Notes: generated by a model not told the origin, from the sequence alone. A DNA stretch of 64,000 nt from CBDCIS01 sp965217565 (GCA_965217565.1 CBDCIS010000003.1:626746-690745), one strand, 5' to 3'. Positions 1-8,906 are shown, numbered from the stretch's first letter. Made by a program: numbers and translations.

Positions 1-442
1 GCTCGCGGTTGTAGTGCGGCGGCGAGTTGTGGGAGACGCTCTCTCGTCCACCGCCGCGCACGAAGCCGGATACCAGCCTGCCGCCGGAAATCATGTCTAT
101 CATGGCAAGCTGCTCGGCCAGCCATAGAGGGTCTTCCCATATGGGCAGGATATTGCCCAGTATTACGATCTTGGCCTTCTGGGTTATGCGAGCCAGGATA
201 GCCGCTTCGATGTTGGTTACGCCCTGCATACAGAAGGGCGTGCTGTGGTGTTCGTTGAGCATCAGGCCATCGAAGCCCACCTCCTCGGCGTACTGCTTCT
301 CGTCGAGATAGCGGTTGTAGAGGCGCGCGCCGATGTTGGGGTCATAGAGGGAGTTGCTGATGCTCAGATCCTGGGTCTGAGTTCCCATCAGGCCAGTGTC
401 GTCGTCCTGCCAGGGTTGCTCGGTGAAGTGCCCAATGAACAT
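1..442 (-). CDS. Luciferase-like (LLM class) flavin-dependent monooxygenase, partial
   Basis: The 147 codons present are the N-terminal part of a bacterial-luciferase-type FMN/F420-dependent oxidoreductase; the rest lies beyond the left edge. Read from an ATG at 442 the protein begins MFIGHFTEQPW and carries the family hallmarks: a first strand, a helix leading to FDGLMLNEHH (the NEHH at residues 63-66 is the typical LLM signature), and AILARITQKAKIVILGNILP, the usual TIM-barrel third strand with the WEDPLWLAEQLAMID helix after it. The start is supported by AAGGAGCGG just upstream of the ATG. Such enzymes use reduced flavin and O2 to oxygenate organic substrates; the substrate here cannot be told. 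This lineage often carries many paralogues (family knowledge). The next gene on the same strand is a HEPN-like protein upstream at 575, with no obvious functional link. Confidence 0.9.
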   Translation of the reverse strand, partial: MFIGHFTEQPWQDDDTGLMGTQTQDLSISNSLYDPNIGARLYNRYLDEKQYAEEVGFDGLMLNEHHSTPFCMQGVTNIEAAILARITQKAKIVILGNILPIWEDPLWLAEQLAMIDMISGGRLVSGFVRGGGRESVSHNSPPHYNRE

Positions 443-574
443 AATCCGCTCCTTGTTTGCTGCGTATGTGCGGGTGATTAGCTATCGTGCCGGATGTTCG
501 CCGGCTCGCGTCGGGCGCAACGTCCGGGGCATGTTGCCACACGAACGCGGCGCCTAGCTGCCGCTCTGAACCGA

Positions 575-1369
575 TTAGAGCAGGGCCAGCAACTCACTCA
601 CCTCCTCCAGTCCCTGCGCAACGTCCTCATCATCGAGCCAACCCTCGTAGAAGTTGGTGCGTAGGCTGCCCGCAGAGCGAAACAGGGCACGTATTCTAGG
701 CTGCTCCATTTCGGTGGCGATGTTGCGAGCAACCTTGAACAGGTCGCCATGGCTGACATGCTCCCATCCGCGACTCTCGGCGATGGCCTTGACGGCATGT
801 GCCGCCGCGCCCCAACCCTTTTCGGACGCCTGAAGGCTGTCGCCCGCCCGCAGTTCGTCCCTGGCCTGCCGGAAGAGCCGCTCGCTCGTCTCCACGCGAA
901 ACTCGGTTGTCGCCAATTTAACCATCCTCAACGGCCCAAAGCTGATTGCCCATTTGCTGCGCGGGACTGATTCGTTCACGCAAGGCGAGGGGGCGTGAAC
1001 ACGGCGACCTTCTTGGAGCACCACTTCTTTCAGCAACGCCAGCAATTCCCTTACATCGTCCATTCGCAGCGTTACCTGTTCGTGGTCAATCCAGCCCTCG
1101 AGCCGTGCCTGGTACATGTTCTGTGCCATCATAAACAGATGGCAGATTCTCGGCTGGCCCGTTTCCGTCGCTATCATGTTGGCAGCCGTGAACAGACTCG
1201 CGGTCGTGTCGTGCTCCCAGCCTCGGTCCTCCGCGATGGCTTCCACCGCGCGCGCCGCCGCCAGCCATCCCTGCTCCGCCGCGTGTAGACTGTGGCCGGC
1301 GCGCAGTTCGCGTTCGGCCTGTTGCAAGAGACGCTGGCTTGCCTCCAAGTGAAACTCGGTTGTCGCCAA
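575..1369 (-). CDS. HEPN-like (PaREP1-type) protein, tandem domain fusion
   Basis: A 264-residue protein made of two homologous halves. Residues 2-113 and 153-264 align along their length: ATTEF..E.S.RL..QA..ELRAG.SL.A.E.GW.AAA.AV.AIAE.RGWEH in both, followed by LF..A..IATE..QPRI..LF and EGW.D.E.V....++V.ELLALL. The all-helical composition and the LRAGHSLHAAEQGW / AIAEDRGWEH pattern resemble the PaREP1/HEPN-like group; that assignment is by eye. The start is a TTG at 1369 preceded by AGGAG. Residues 114-152 look like former intergenic sequence, and the second half begins with its own MVK-LATTEF in which the Leu is again a TTG, so this seems to be a tandem gene duplication that fused by loss of the first stop. 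HEPN proteins are often RNases in toxin-antitoxin or defence modules; no partner is adjacent. Confidence 0.65.
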   Translation of the reverse strand: MATTEFHLEASQRLLQQAERELRAGHSLHAAEQGWLAAARAVEAIAEDRGWEHDTTASLFTAANMIATETGQPRICHLFMMAQNMYQARLEGWIDHEQVTLRMDDVRELLALLKEVVLQEGRRVHAPSPCVNESVPRSKWAISFGPLRMVKLATTEFRVETSERLFRQARDELRAGDSLQASEKGWGAAAHAVKAIAESRGWEHVSHGDLFKVARNIATEMEQPRIRALFRSAGSLRTNFYEGWLDDEDVAQGLEEVSELLALL

Positions 1370-1504
1370 TCCGCTCTCCTATTGGCGTGAAACTGATTGC
1401 CGCCCTCATTGGCACATGGCTGCGTCAGCCATACGCGGCGAGGGCGGCGAAAAGGCAGTTGGTTGTAAAGCGACCCGCCCGTTTGGCGATTCACGCCGGG
1501 ACGA

Positions 1505-3856
1505 CTAACTCCCCGCCCGGATCAGCCGCCACACCTTTTCCGACTTGGCCGGCATGTCGATGTGCCGGACACCGAAGGGCGACAGCGCGTCCACCACGGC
1601 GTTGATGACGGCTGGCGACGCCGCGATCGTGCCCGTCTCGCCCGCGCCCTTTACCCCCAACGGGTTGGTTGGCGATGGCGTTACCGTGCGCGCCGTCTCG
1701 AAGGATGGCACGTTCTCCGCCTTGGGGATGGCGTAGTCCAGCATACTGCCGGTTATCAGCTGCGCGTCGCTGTCATAGATCCCTTCCTCCAAGAGGGCCT
1801 GCCCTATGCCCTGCGTCACGCCGCCGTGAACCATGCCATCCACTATCATGGGGTTGATGACGTTGCCCACGTCGTCCACCGCAACGTAGCGCAGCACCTG
1901 CGTGTCGCCGGTGTCCGCATCGACCTCCACGACGCAGATATGCGTCCCAAAGGGCCAGGTGAAGTTCTGTGGGTCGAAGATGCTGGTGGCTTCCAGGCCG
2001 GGCTCCAGCCCCTCCGGCAGGCCGTCGTACCAGTAAGAGGCCAGGGCTATCTCCTGGAAGGTCTTGGCTTCAGCCGGCGCGCCCTGCACAAAGAGCTTGC
2101 CGTCCTCATACACCACGTCCTCGGGCGCGGCTTCCAGCAGGTGGGCCGCAATCTTCCTGGCCTTGTCCTTTATCTTCTCCGCGCTCATGTGAATGGCGGT
2201 TCCGCCGACCACCGCGCTGCGGCTTCCGAACGTCCCCGTGCCCTGCTGCACCTGGGCGGTGTCGCTTTCCACGACCTCGACGTCCTCCACCGGGATGCCC
2301 AGTTCGGCCGCGGCAAGCTGCGCGAAGGTGGTCTCGTGGCCCTGCCCGTGCCCCGACGCGCCGCTATAGACCGTGACCTTGCCGGTGGGATGCACACGCA
2401 CGAGCGCGCTCTCCCACACGCCGGCTCTTGCGCCGAGCGTGTAGGCCACTGCCGACGGCGCCATGCCGCATATCTCGACGTATGTGGACAGCCCGACGCC
2501 GAGGTAACGGCCCTGCTTGCGCGCCTCTTCCTGCTCCTTGCGGAAGTCCTCGTATCCGAGCATGTCCAGCGCCTTGTCCAGGGCGGCCTCGTAGTTGCCG
2601 CTGTCGTAGGTAACGCCGGTGGCCACGTCGTGGCCGTCGCTGAACGCGGGTATGAGGTTCTTGCGCCGCACCTCGACCGGGTCCATGCCAATCTCGGCCG
2701 CGAACAGGTCCAGCATACGCTCGACGACGTAGGTGGCTTCGGGCCGTCCCGCGCCCCTGTATGCGTCAACCGGCGTGGTGTGCGTGAATACGCCTATAAC
2801 TTTGCAGCGAATGTTGGGAATCTGGTAAGGGCCGACAAGCATCAGCCCGAACAGGTACGTTGGGATGGCCGGCGCGAAAGTGGAAAGGTACGCGCCCATG
2901 TTGGCGTAAACCGTCCCTTGCAGGCCCGTTATCGTGCCGTCGCGGTTGCCGACAATCTCCCAGTCGCCGATGTGGTCCCGCCCATGAGTGGTGGCGAGAT
3001 AGTTCTCCTGCCGTCCCTCGATCCACTTGATGGGCTTAGCGAGGTCTCTGGCTATCACAAAAGCAATGACCTCTTCAGCGTAGAGGTAGAGCTTGCTGCC
3101 GAAGCCCCCGCCCACGTCCGGAGATATGACCCTTATCTGGTGCTCCGGGTGTCCCGTGACCAGCGCCAGGAGCAGCCGCACGAGGTGGGGAATCTGGGAC
3201 GACGTCCACAGCGTGACGTGATTCGTGCCCGGATTGTAGTCGGCGAGCACGGCGCGGCCCTCCATAGAGTTGGGAATGAGTCGCTGGTTGACGATGCGCT
3301 GGGAGACCCTGACCTCGCCCTCGTTGGCGGCCTGGTCAACGTCGCCTCCGCCCACTTCCCACTCGAAGCCGATGTTGTTGGTTACCTCGTCGTGGACCAG
3401 TGGAGCGCCGTCCTTAGTTGCCTCCTCCGCATTGGCGACGGCGTCGAGCGGTTCGTAGTCCACGTCAACCAGCGCGGCCGCGTCGGCGGCAGTCGTCGGG
3501 TCCGTGGCCACCACGGCGGCGACGGCGTCACCAACGCATCGCACCTTGCCAACGGCCAGCGGCGGGTGCGGCACCTCCTTGGTGTCCGGCACGATCCAGC
3601 CGCAAATGAGGGAGCCGAGTTGCTCCGCCAGGTCTTCGCCGGTATAGACCGCTACGACGCCGTCCACGGCCCTGGCCGCCGAGGTGTCGATGCTGTTGAT
3701 GTTGGCGTGGGCGTAAGGGCTGCGCACCAGTTCCAGGTGAAGCATACCCACCAGCTTGATGTCATCGACGTAGGTGCCCTGCCCCGCGATGAGGCGAGGG
3801 TCTTCGCGCCTCTTGATACTCGCTCCGAAAAGGGATGATGAGGTGGATGTAGTCAT
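1505..3856 (-). CDS. Xanthine dehydrogenase/CoxL-family molybdopterin-binding subunit (form II CoxL type)
   Basis: A 783-residue large subunit of a molybdenum hydroxylase. It opens with IKRREDPRLIAGQGTYVDD, the usual start of CoxL-like proteins, has the molybdopterin motif GGGFGSK (249-255), AYRGAGR at 365-371 and the catalytic-glutamate motif GAGETGT at 737-743 (Glu 740). True aerobic CO dehydrogenases have AYxCSFR; AYRGAGR marks form II enzymes whose substrates are mostly unknown, so calling it a CO dehydrogenase would be wrong. The cofactor would be a Mo-cytosine dinucleotide cofactor in the cytoplasm. Start ATG 3856 has a strong AAGGAGGA. The FAD and 2Fe-2S subunits that normally form the complex are not adjacent on either side, so it must be supplied from elsewhere in the genome or use a different partner. 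Confidence 0.92.
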   Translation of the reverse strand: MTTSTSSSLFGASIKRREDPRLIAGQGTYVDDIKLVGMLHLELVRSPYAHANINSIDTSAARAVDGVVAVYTGEDLAEQLGSLICGWIVPDTKEVPHPPLAVGKVRCVGDAVAAVVATDPTTAADAAALVDVDYEPLDAVANAEEATKDGAPLVHDEVTNNIGFEWEVGGGDVDQAANEGEVRVSQRIVNQRLIPNSMEGRAVLADYNPGTNHVTLWTSSQIPHLVRLLLALVTGHPEHQIRVISPDVGGGFGSKLYLYAEEVIAFVIARDLAKPIKWIEGRQENYLATTHGRDHIGDWEIVGNRDGTITGLQGTVYANMGAYLSTFAPAIPTYLFGLMLVGPYQIPNIRCKVIGVFTHTTPVDAYRGAGRPEATYVVERMLDLFAAEIGMDPVEVRRKNLIPAFSDGHDVATGVTYDSGNYEAALDKALDMLGYEDFRKEQEEARKQGRYLGVGLSTYVEICGMAPSAVAYTLGARAGVWESALVRVHPTGKVTVYSGASGHGQGHETTFAQLAAAELGIPVEDVEVVESDTAQVQQGTGTFGSRSAVVGGTAIHMSAEKIKDKARKIAAHLLEAAPEDVVYEDGKLFVQGAPAEAKTFQEIALASYWYDGLPEGLEPGLEATSIFDPQNFTWPFGTHICVVEVDADTGDTQVLRYVAVDDVGNVINPMIVDGMVHGGVTQGIGQALLEEGIYDSDAQLITGSMLDYAIPKAENVPSFETARTVTPSPTNPLGVKGAGETGTIAASPAVINAVVDALSPFGVRHIDMPAKSEKVWRLIRAGS

Positions 3857-4965
3857 AGCGTCCTCCTTGCCGAACTTATGCAGTCATTCAAGATATGAAC
3901 ACAGGGGCCAATCTACGGTGGTAGGCAGCCCGCCTGCCTGCGCCCGCCGCAGAAGAATAATACGCCCACATTATGGGTGTTGACACTGTATCGCAACGCG
4001 CCAATCAAGGCAAGCCAGTTGCCAGTTATGAGAGAAGCGCAAAACTCAATTTGCCTGCCTCTATCTCTCCAGCGCCTGACTCCATGTCTCCCGTGCCTGA
4101 CCCCGTCTCTCCCGCGAAAGCGGGAGTCCACTATGCCGAGGTGTGGCTCATCGCTCGGCAATCCACAGCGCGGGGCATGGACGGGGGTTAGGGGGTGGGT
4201 GGCCGTCGCAGTGTAAGCAAGCGTAGAGCGCCGCAGCCACAACATTCCCCCGCCCTTGACGCTGACAAGGATAGGTATTTGGCGGTTCATAGCTACAAGT
4301 CATAGCTATGATATCGCAATTCAGGTCAACGTATGTCATTCCGAGTGAGCGTAGCGAACCGAGGAATCCCAAGTTCTTGTAGTGCAGATGGCTCTGGATT
4401 GCCGAGCGGCTAGCCACTTCGTGGGTTCCTCGGCTACGCTCAGAATGACATGGGCTAAGCGTACTTGCAATTCGCATTTTACCTACCCCTGTCAGCTCCT
4501 TTGACGGGAGGGGGTTAGGGGGTGGGTGACGGCGGTGTGGATGAGGACGTCTGCCTTTGACTTTGCAAAGGCCCTGTGAACAACCTTCTGACGTCATGAG
4601 CCTCCTTGACGTAGACGAACGCCCGTGCTATCATCTCTTTACCAAGTCCGACGGTAATCCGGCGCAACTCCATGCCACGCAGCCATAAAAACAGGTTACA
4701 CCTCCCTGCCAACGCCAAACATTCAAAAACAGCCCCTAGCCCAGAGAATCCTGAAGGTGACAAGGTGTGACAAATCCTCTGAGGCCCCAGCTACGAAATG
4801 TCCCAGAATGTCGCAGTTTGAAAAACACTTTAGGGCTGGCAGGCCGCCGCCCCAATCCTCCCAGGCACACAAAGGTCACTCGCCACTCGCTAATAGTCCG
4901 GGCCGCGGCCAATGTGGTACGATTGAGAGGAGGGTGCGGCGAATTCGGGTTGTTCGGGAAGGTAT
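3857..4965. other. Gene-free interval (about 1.1 kb) with short repeats
   Basis: No credible gene in either strand. It holds the promoter and leader region of the divergent neighbours plus low-complexity repetitive DNA: an inverted repeat at 4334-4451 and two copies of a G-rich direct repeat containing GGTTAGGGGGTGGGTG (around 4184-4201 and 4512-4530). Reading frames crossing it are proline/serine-rich and match no fold. AAGGAGGA at its left end belongs to the molybdenum hydroxylase and GGGAAGG at its right end to the adaptor gene at 4966. Confidence 0.7.
4334..4451. repeat. Imperfect inverted repeat, MITE/REP-like
   Basis: The left arm (4334-4371) contains TGTCATTCCGAG then GCGTAGCGAACCGAGGAA; the right arm (4421-4451), reverse-complemented, reads TGTCATTCTGAG, GCGTAGCCGAGGAACCCA. 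The arms pair with a few mismatches and a small gap around a 49-nt centre, giving a long hairpin. This type of sequence is a widely dispersed intergenic repeat in Chloroflexi and other bacteria (recollection, not searched), and is often mis-annotated as a small protein. It may be a non-autonomous element or a transcription/processing hairpin. Confidence 0.6.
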
Positions 4966-7227
4966 ATGAAGAGGCTGCGAAGCGCGCTAAGATGGCTCAT
5001 TCGCTGGCGAATAGCCATTCCTGCCGCCCTGGTATTGATTATCGTCTATGGCGTGTACACGCTTTTGGGTGATTCCGACCAGGCGGGACTGGAAGAAAAC
5101 CAGCGCGTCGTACCGGTGCGTATGGACACTCTCGTCAGAGAAGTAACCATCGACGGCAGTATCGTATTCTCCAGCAAGGAGATTCTCACCTTTGCGTCCC
5201 AGGGCTTTGTCGAGGAGATTCTCGTCAGCGAGGGCGAGGAGGTGAAGGCTGGGCAGCCTCTCGCAAGGCTTGACCCCGAAAGTATCGCCAGGCTTCAACA
5301 GGCGGTTGCCCAGGCAAGGCTGGACCTGCTGGACCAGCAGGACGCCGTCGCAAACGCTCTAAACCCCACGCTGCTGCTTGCCGAAGCCGAGAAAGCGGTG
5401 TCGGACGCGAAGTTAGCCGTCCGGGACGCCCAGGGCGAACTCGATTCCCTGCTCTCCCCGGACGCCCACGACGTGGCCCGCGCTGAGAAGGCGGTATCCG
5501 ACGCAAAGTCGGCCCTTCAGGACGCCTGGGCTGAATTCGACGCGCTGCTCGACCCGCCGGCCCACGCGGTCGCCGAGGCCGAAAAGGCCGTGACCGACGC
5601 CAGGGCGGCCCTCCAGGACGCGCAGGACGCGCTCGCCAGCGGATTCGCCGGTGTGCAGGCCGACGTAAACGCCGCCATGAGAGACCTGGACGCCGCGCGC
5701 CGTAACCTGCAGGATGCCCGAAACACCGACGGCCACGCGGAGCAAAGGAAGACTCTCGACGAGAAGAGCAGGGCCTACGCCGCCGCCGTCAGTAAGTGGA
5801 CCGGCGTGGACTTAACGCCGGATGAGCTGACTCTCACTCCTGACGCCCTGTTCGACGAATGGGGGTTCGAGCCGGGCGTGGTCTATGGCAAGGGCTACGA
5901 GCTGTTTCCCGATGGAAGGCTGAGAGACAATCCCGCTACACGCTGGAGCGAGCTGACGGTTTACGCATGGACTGTCCAGCACCCCAGCGGGGATTTCATA
6001 AGGGTTACCTGCGAGGAGTCGGGTGGGGCACAGGCCGGCGCCTCCGGCAGAGGCAGAGAAGAGCTATGCATCCGGGGCGACATCGATGACTCATGGGCAG
6101 CCCTCGACGTCGCCCGGCGCGAACTGGAAGGGCTGCTGGTACAGCAGGAAGGGGCCATCGCCCGGGCGGAGGCGGGCGTCATACGCTCTGAGAAGGCGTT
6201 GGCGGAGGCGCGGAAAATCCTGGCGGGACTGGAGGGCGGTCCCCGCGCGGAGTTGCCGCGAAAGCGGCTCGCCCTTGCCAAGTCGAACCTGGAAAGGGCG
6301 ATTGTGAACCTGGCGAAGCTGACCGCGCCCGACCCGGTTGACGTGGAGGGTAAACGCGGCCAGGCGCTCTTTGCCCAATCCAACCTGTCAAAGGCGGAGG
6401 CGGACCTGGCGAAGCTGACCGCGCCCGATCCCGTCGAGGTGGAGAACAAGCGCAGCCAGGCGGCCCTGGCCCGGGCGAACCTGGCGGCGGCGGAGAAGGC
6501 GGCGGCGGAGCTGACCGCCCGGCGCGACCTGGAGGTAACCCTGAAGCGCGCCGTGGTGGTGTCGGCCCAGGCAAAGGTAGATGGCGCGGTGTCCAGGCTC
6601 GATGACTCGACGCTGGAAGCGCCCTCGGACGGCTATGTTTCGCGCATACTGGTGGAGGAGCGCGAGGAGGTTGACGCCGCCAAGACCATCCTGGAGGTCA
6701 TTGACTTTGGAGTCGTCGAGGTGCGGGGCAAGGTGGATGAGATAGACGTTCTCTCGCTGGAGCGCGGCGCGTCTGCGGTGATAACGCTGGACGCCCTGCC
6801 CGACCAGACCCTGGAAGGCGTGATCGCCAACATAAGCTCCGACGCCTCCAACGAGCGGGGAGTTGTAACCTTCGATGTTGACGTAAAGGTAACCATACCC
6901 GACGGGGTGCGGCTCCAGGAGGGCCTGAGCGCGGCGGCAAAGGTGGCCCTGGGGCAGGAACAGGGCCTGCTCATTCCAAACCAGGCCATACGCGGCGACT
7001 ACAACAACCCCACCGTGTTCGTGGTCAACGGTGACGACGTCGAGGAGCGCGCCGTTACCATAGGGAGTAGCGACGGCTTCTGGTCGGTGGCGCTCAGCGG
7101 GCTTTCGGAGAACGAGCAGATTGTGTTCGAGGTTTCGCCTCCAGACGCTAGAGAGTTTCGCGGCTCCGTGACCGTCAGAGACGAGGAGTATGAGGAAGCG
7201 GAGCCAGTAGTAGTCGAGGATCCCTAG
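4966..7227 (+). CDS. HlyD/MacA-like periplasmic adaptor with long coiled-coil hairpin and tip insert
   Basis: A 753-residue membrane-fusion-type adaptor. Residues about 12-30 form one N-terminal membrane anchor (IAIPAALVLIIVYGVYTLL). A first biotinyl/lipoyl half-motif (VEEILVSEGEEVKAGQPLARLD) is followed by an exceptionally long Ala/Asp/Glu/Lys-rich coiled coil with repeated EAEKAVSDAK and AKLTAPDPV(D/E)VE segments, then the second lipoyl half (APSDGYVSRILVEEREEVDA) and beta-barrel/MP domains, ending in an acidic tail. MacA proteins are roughly 370 residues; the excess is the coiled coil plus a globular insert at about 275-375 between its two arms, starting KWTGVDL and ending DIDDSW with Cys349 and Cys368. 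Start ATG 4966 follows GGGAAGG. The permease gene begins 25 bp downstream, so the two form an export unit. Confidence 0.88.
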   Translation: MKRLRSALRWLIRWRIAIPAALVLIIVYGVYTLLGDSDQAGLEENQRVVPVRMDTLVREVTIDGSIVFSSKEILTFASQGFVEEILVSEGEEVKAGQPLARLDPESIARLQQAVAQARLDLLDQQDAVANALNPTLLLAEAEKAVSDAKLAVRDAQGELDSLLSPDAHDVARAEKAVSDAKSALQDAWAEFDALLDPPAHAVAEAEKAVTDARAALQDAQDALASGFAGVQADVNAAMRDLDAARRNLQDARNTDGHAEQRKTLDEKSRAYAAAVSKWTGVDLTPDELTLTPDALFDEWGFEPGVVYGKGYELFPDGRLRDNPATRWSELTVYAWTVQHPSGDFIRVTCEESGGAQAGASGRGREELCIRGDIDDSWAALDVARRELEGLLVQQEGAIARAEAGVIRSEKALAEARKILAGLEGGPRAELPRKRLALAKSNLERAIVNLAKLTAPDPVDVEGKRGQALFAQSNLSKAEADLAKLTAPDPVEVENKRSQAALARANLAAAEKAAAELTARRDLEVTLKRAVVVSAQAKVDGAVSRLDDSTLEAPSDGYVSRILVEEREEVDAAKTILEVIDFGVVEVRGKVDEIDVLSLERGASAVITLDALPDQTLEGVIANISSDASNERGVVTFDVDVKVTIPDGVRLQEGLSAAAKVALGQEQGLLIPNQAIRGDYNNPTVFVVNGDDVEERAVTIGSSDGFWSVALSGLSENEQIVFEVSPPDAREFRGSVTVRDEEYEEAEPVVVEDP

Positions 7228-7251
7228 AGCACTCCCAAAAGCGAGTCAGCC

Positions 7252-8502
7252 TTGAGTCCCATAGATGTCCTGAGAACAGCCCTGGGTTCCCTGAGAAGCA
7301 ACAAGCTCAGGTCCGTTCTGACGCTGCTGGGCATCATCATCGGCATAACCGCAGTAGTCGTCCTCATGACCTTAGGTAGAGGCATACAGCGCGGCATTAC
7401 GGCGCAAATCCTGTCCCAGGGGGCCAACCTGCTATTCGTGTCGGCCAGCTTCAGGGGGGAACGCGCGCTTCCCTTGACACTCCAGGACGCCTACGCGCTG
7501 ACCGATCCTGTGCTCGCGCCTTCAGTGAAGGCCAGCTTGCCCTATGTTACCCATAGCGCAGAGATTGTGGCAGGCAGAATGCACTTCTCCACTCAGCTGG
7601 CAGGGGTTACGCCGCAGTACGCGCAGGTGCGTAAGGTAAAGTTGGAACAAGGGGAATTCATCTCCCCCGCCCACATGAGAAACAACGCTCCGGTCGCGGT
7701 TATCGACACCCGCACAGCGGAAATATTGTTCACAACGCGAAACCCCGTAGGCCAACCCATAAGAATCAACGGCAGGCGCTTCACTGTAGTTGGAGTAACG
7801 GAAGATTCGAGCGATAGCTATTTTGGCGGGGTCAATGGCTCGTTATTCGTACCCATCACGACAGTGTTGAATCGCCTGTCCACGGCGCAACGCGGCCGGA
7901 ACCGCGACGCAATCGACACCATTTACGCGCAGTCCCTGAGCCAGGATACGGTGGATGAGGCCAAAACGGAAATTGGCCTCATCCTGCGCCTGCGCCACCG
8001 CGTCACGGGCGACGACGACTTTCGGATAGAGACCCAGCAGGAACTCATCGATTCGCTCAACCAGGTTATCGCGGCGCTGGTGCTGTTCCTGGGCACCGTA
8101 GCCGGAATCTCCCTGCTGGTTGGCGGCATCGGCGTTATGAACATCATGCTGGTATCGGTGACGGAGAGGACACGCGAAATCGGGATTCGCAAGGCTATGG
8201 GAGCCAAACGGCGGGACGTGCTGTTTCAGTTCATCGCGGAGGCCGCACTGCTCACGGTTGGCGGCGGAGCCATAGGCTGGCTGATAAGCTTTGCGCTGAC
8301 TCCGCTGCTCAACATAGTGGTCAGACTTGCGGTAACCGGTCCGGATGGCGCTGGCGGCCCACCGCCCCCAAGCGTGGGATTCGAGCCCGGGATTGCCGCA
8401 GTCGCGCTGCTGGTTTCGGCGGCGATTGGAATATGCTCCGGCATCTACCCGGCGATGCGCGCCGCCCGTATGCAGCCGATAGACGCTCTGCGCTACGAGT
8501 AA
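7252..8502 (+). CDS. MacB/FtsX-family ABC transporter permease
   Basis: A 416-residue permease of the MacB type: a first TM helix (LRSVLTLLGIIIGITAVVVLMTLG), an extracytoplasmic MacB_PCD domain of about 230 residues, then three TM helices with the conserved FtsX segment GGIGVMNIMLVSVTERTREI followed by IRKAMGAKRRDVL. It ends ARMQPIDALRYE, as the family does. The start is a TTG at 7252 (SPIDVLRTALGSL follows). It is 25 bp downstream of the adaptor, but no ATP-binding gene follows: the operon ends here and runs into a convergent gene. Its ATPase is therefore probably supplied by the paralogous operon at 12816. MacB-type systems are mechanotransmitters that export peptides, lipids or toxins; the cargo is unknown. 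Confidence 0.92.
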   Translation: MSPIDVLRTALGSLRSNKLRSVLTLLGIIIGITAVVVLMTLGRGIQRGITAQILSQGANLLFVSASFRGERALPLTLQDAYALTDPVLAPSVKASLPYVTHSAEIVAGRMHFSTQLAGVTPQYAQVRKVKLEQGEFISPAHMRNNAPVAVIDTRTAEILFTTRNPVGQPIRINGRRFTVVGVTEDSSDSYFGGVNGSLFVPITTVLNRLSTAQRGRNRDAIDTIYAQSLSQDTVDEAKTEIGLILRLRHRVTGDDDFRIETQQELIDSLNQVIAALVLFLGTVAGISLLVGGIGVMNIMLVSVTERTREIGIRKAMGAKRRDVLFQFIAEAALLTVGGGAIGWLISFALTPLLNIVVRLAVTGPDGAGGPPPPSVGFEPGIAAVALLVSAAIGICSGIYPAMRAARMQPIDALRYE

Positions 8503-8906
8503 GGGGCGCACGAAACCGCTTTCTGCCCGATACGCGGCAGGGCGCGCAGGCGATTCCTCAGCGGGATGAAGTAGTTGGCGCGAATGTCTAGAACGTCCGA
8601 CTCAGTGAACGTGGTTACATCGTACCTTGTCTCAAGGCTGATCAGGTCTAGCGTAGTATAGAGAACTTCGAGAGGGCGCAGTTGATGAACCGTCGCGACC
8701 CATCCTCTACGTTGGAAGTGTGACTCGGGGTTAACTCCAAGACCGAGATCAAGGTAAGCATCTATCTAGTGCAGGATCGAGTAAAATAGCCCAGTCACTA
8801 CCCAGTCATGGTAATGCTCCTGAGATGACGCTAATACTTGGGTTAGCGCGTCACAGAATCGCTCATTTCTCTCCGCCTTGGCGATGTGTTCCGCTTCACT
8901 TGGCAT
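8493..8906 (-). pseudogene. HEPN-like protein gene interrupted by an in-frame TAG
   Basis: From an ATG at 8906 the frame reads MPSEAEHIAKAERNERFCDA and continues to HYHDWVVTGLFYSILH, then meets TAG at 8768-8766 (codon 47). Without a shift it continues IDAYLDLGLGVNPESHFQRR and on through RYDVTTFTESDVLDIRANYF to a TAG at 8495-8493, for 137 residues in all. The HYHDWVVTGLFYSILH-x-IDAYL pattern, the SH..R segment and the RYD..F region match a common HEPN-like family in which the interrupted position is normally Tyr (TAC/TAT to TAG is one change). The ATG overlaps the end of the upstream gene by 11 nt, indicating translational coupling, and the 3' end overlaps the convergent permease by 10 nt. Either a recent nonsense mutation or a base-call error; TAG also serves as the terminator here, so recoding is unlikely. 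Confidence 0.7.

Noticed and set aside
1562..3838. Open frame of 758 codons on the plus strand opposite the molybdenum hydroxylase gene
   Set aside because: It is the codon-bias mirror of a high-GC gene: no ribosome site, His/Arg/Val-rich text, no fold, while the minus strand encodes a complete recognised enzyme.
4148..4597. Possible 149-residue protein on the minus strand
   Set aside because: It is the translation of the hairpin repeat and G-rich direct repeats; such HSERSR-type texts are a well-known false annotation.
8766..8768. TAG recoding (read-through) in the HEPN-like gene
   Set aside because: TAG is the normal terminator of several genes here, including this one, and no pyrrolysine or suppressor context is visible.
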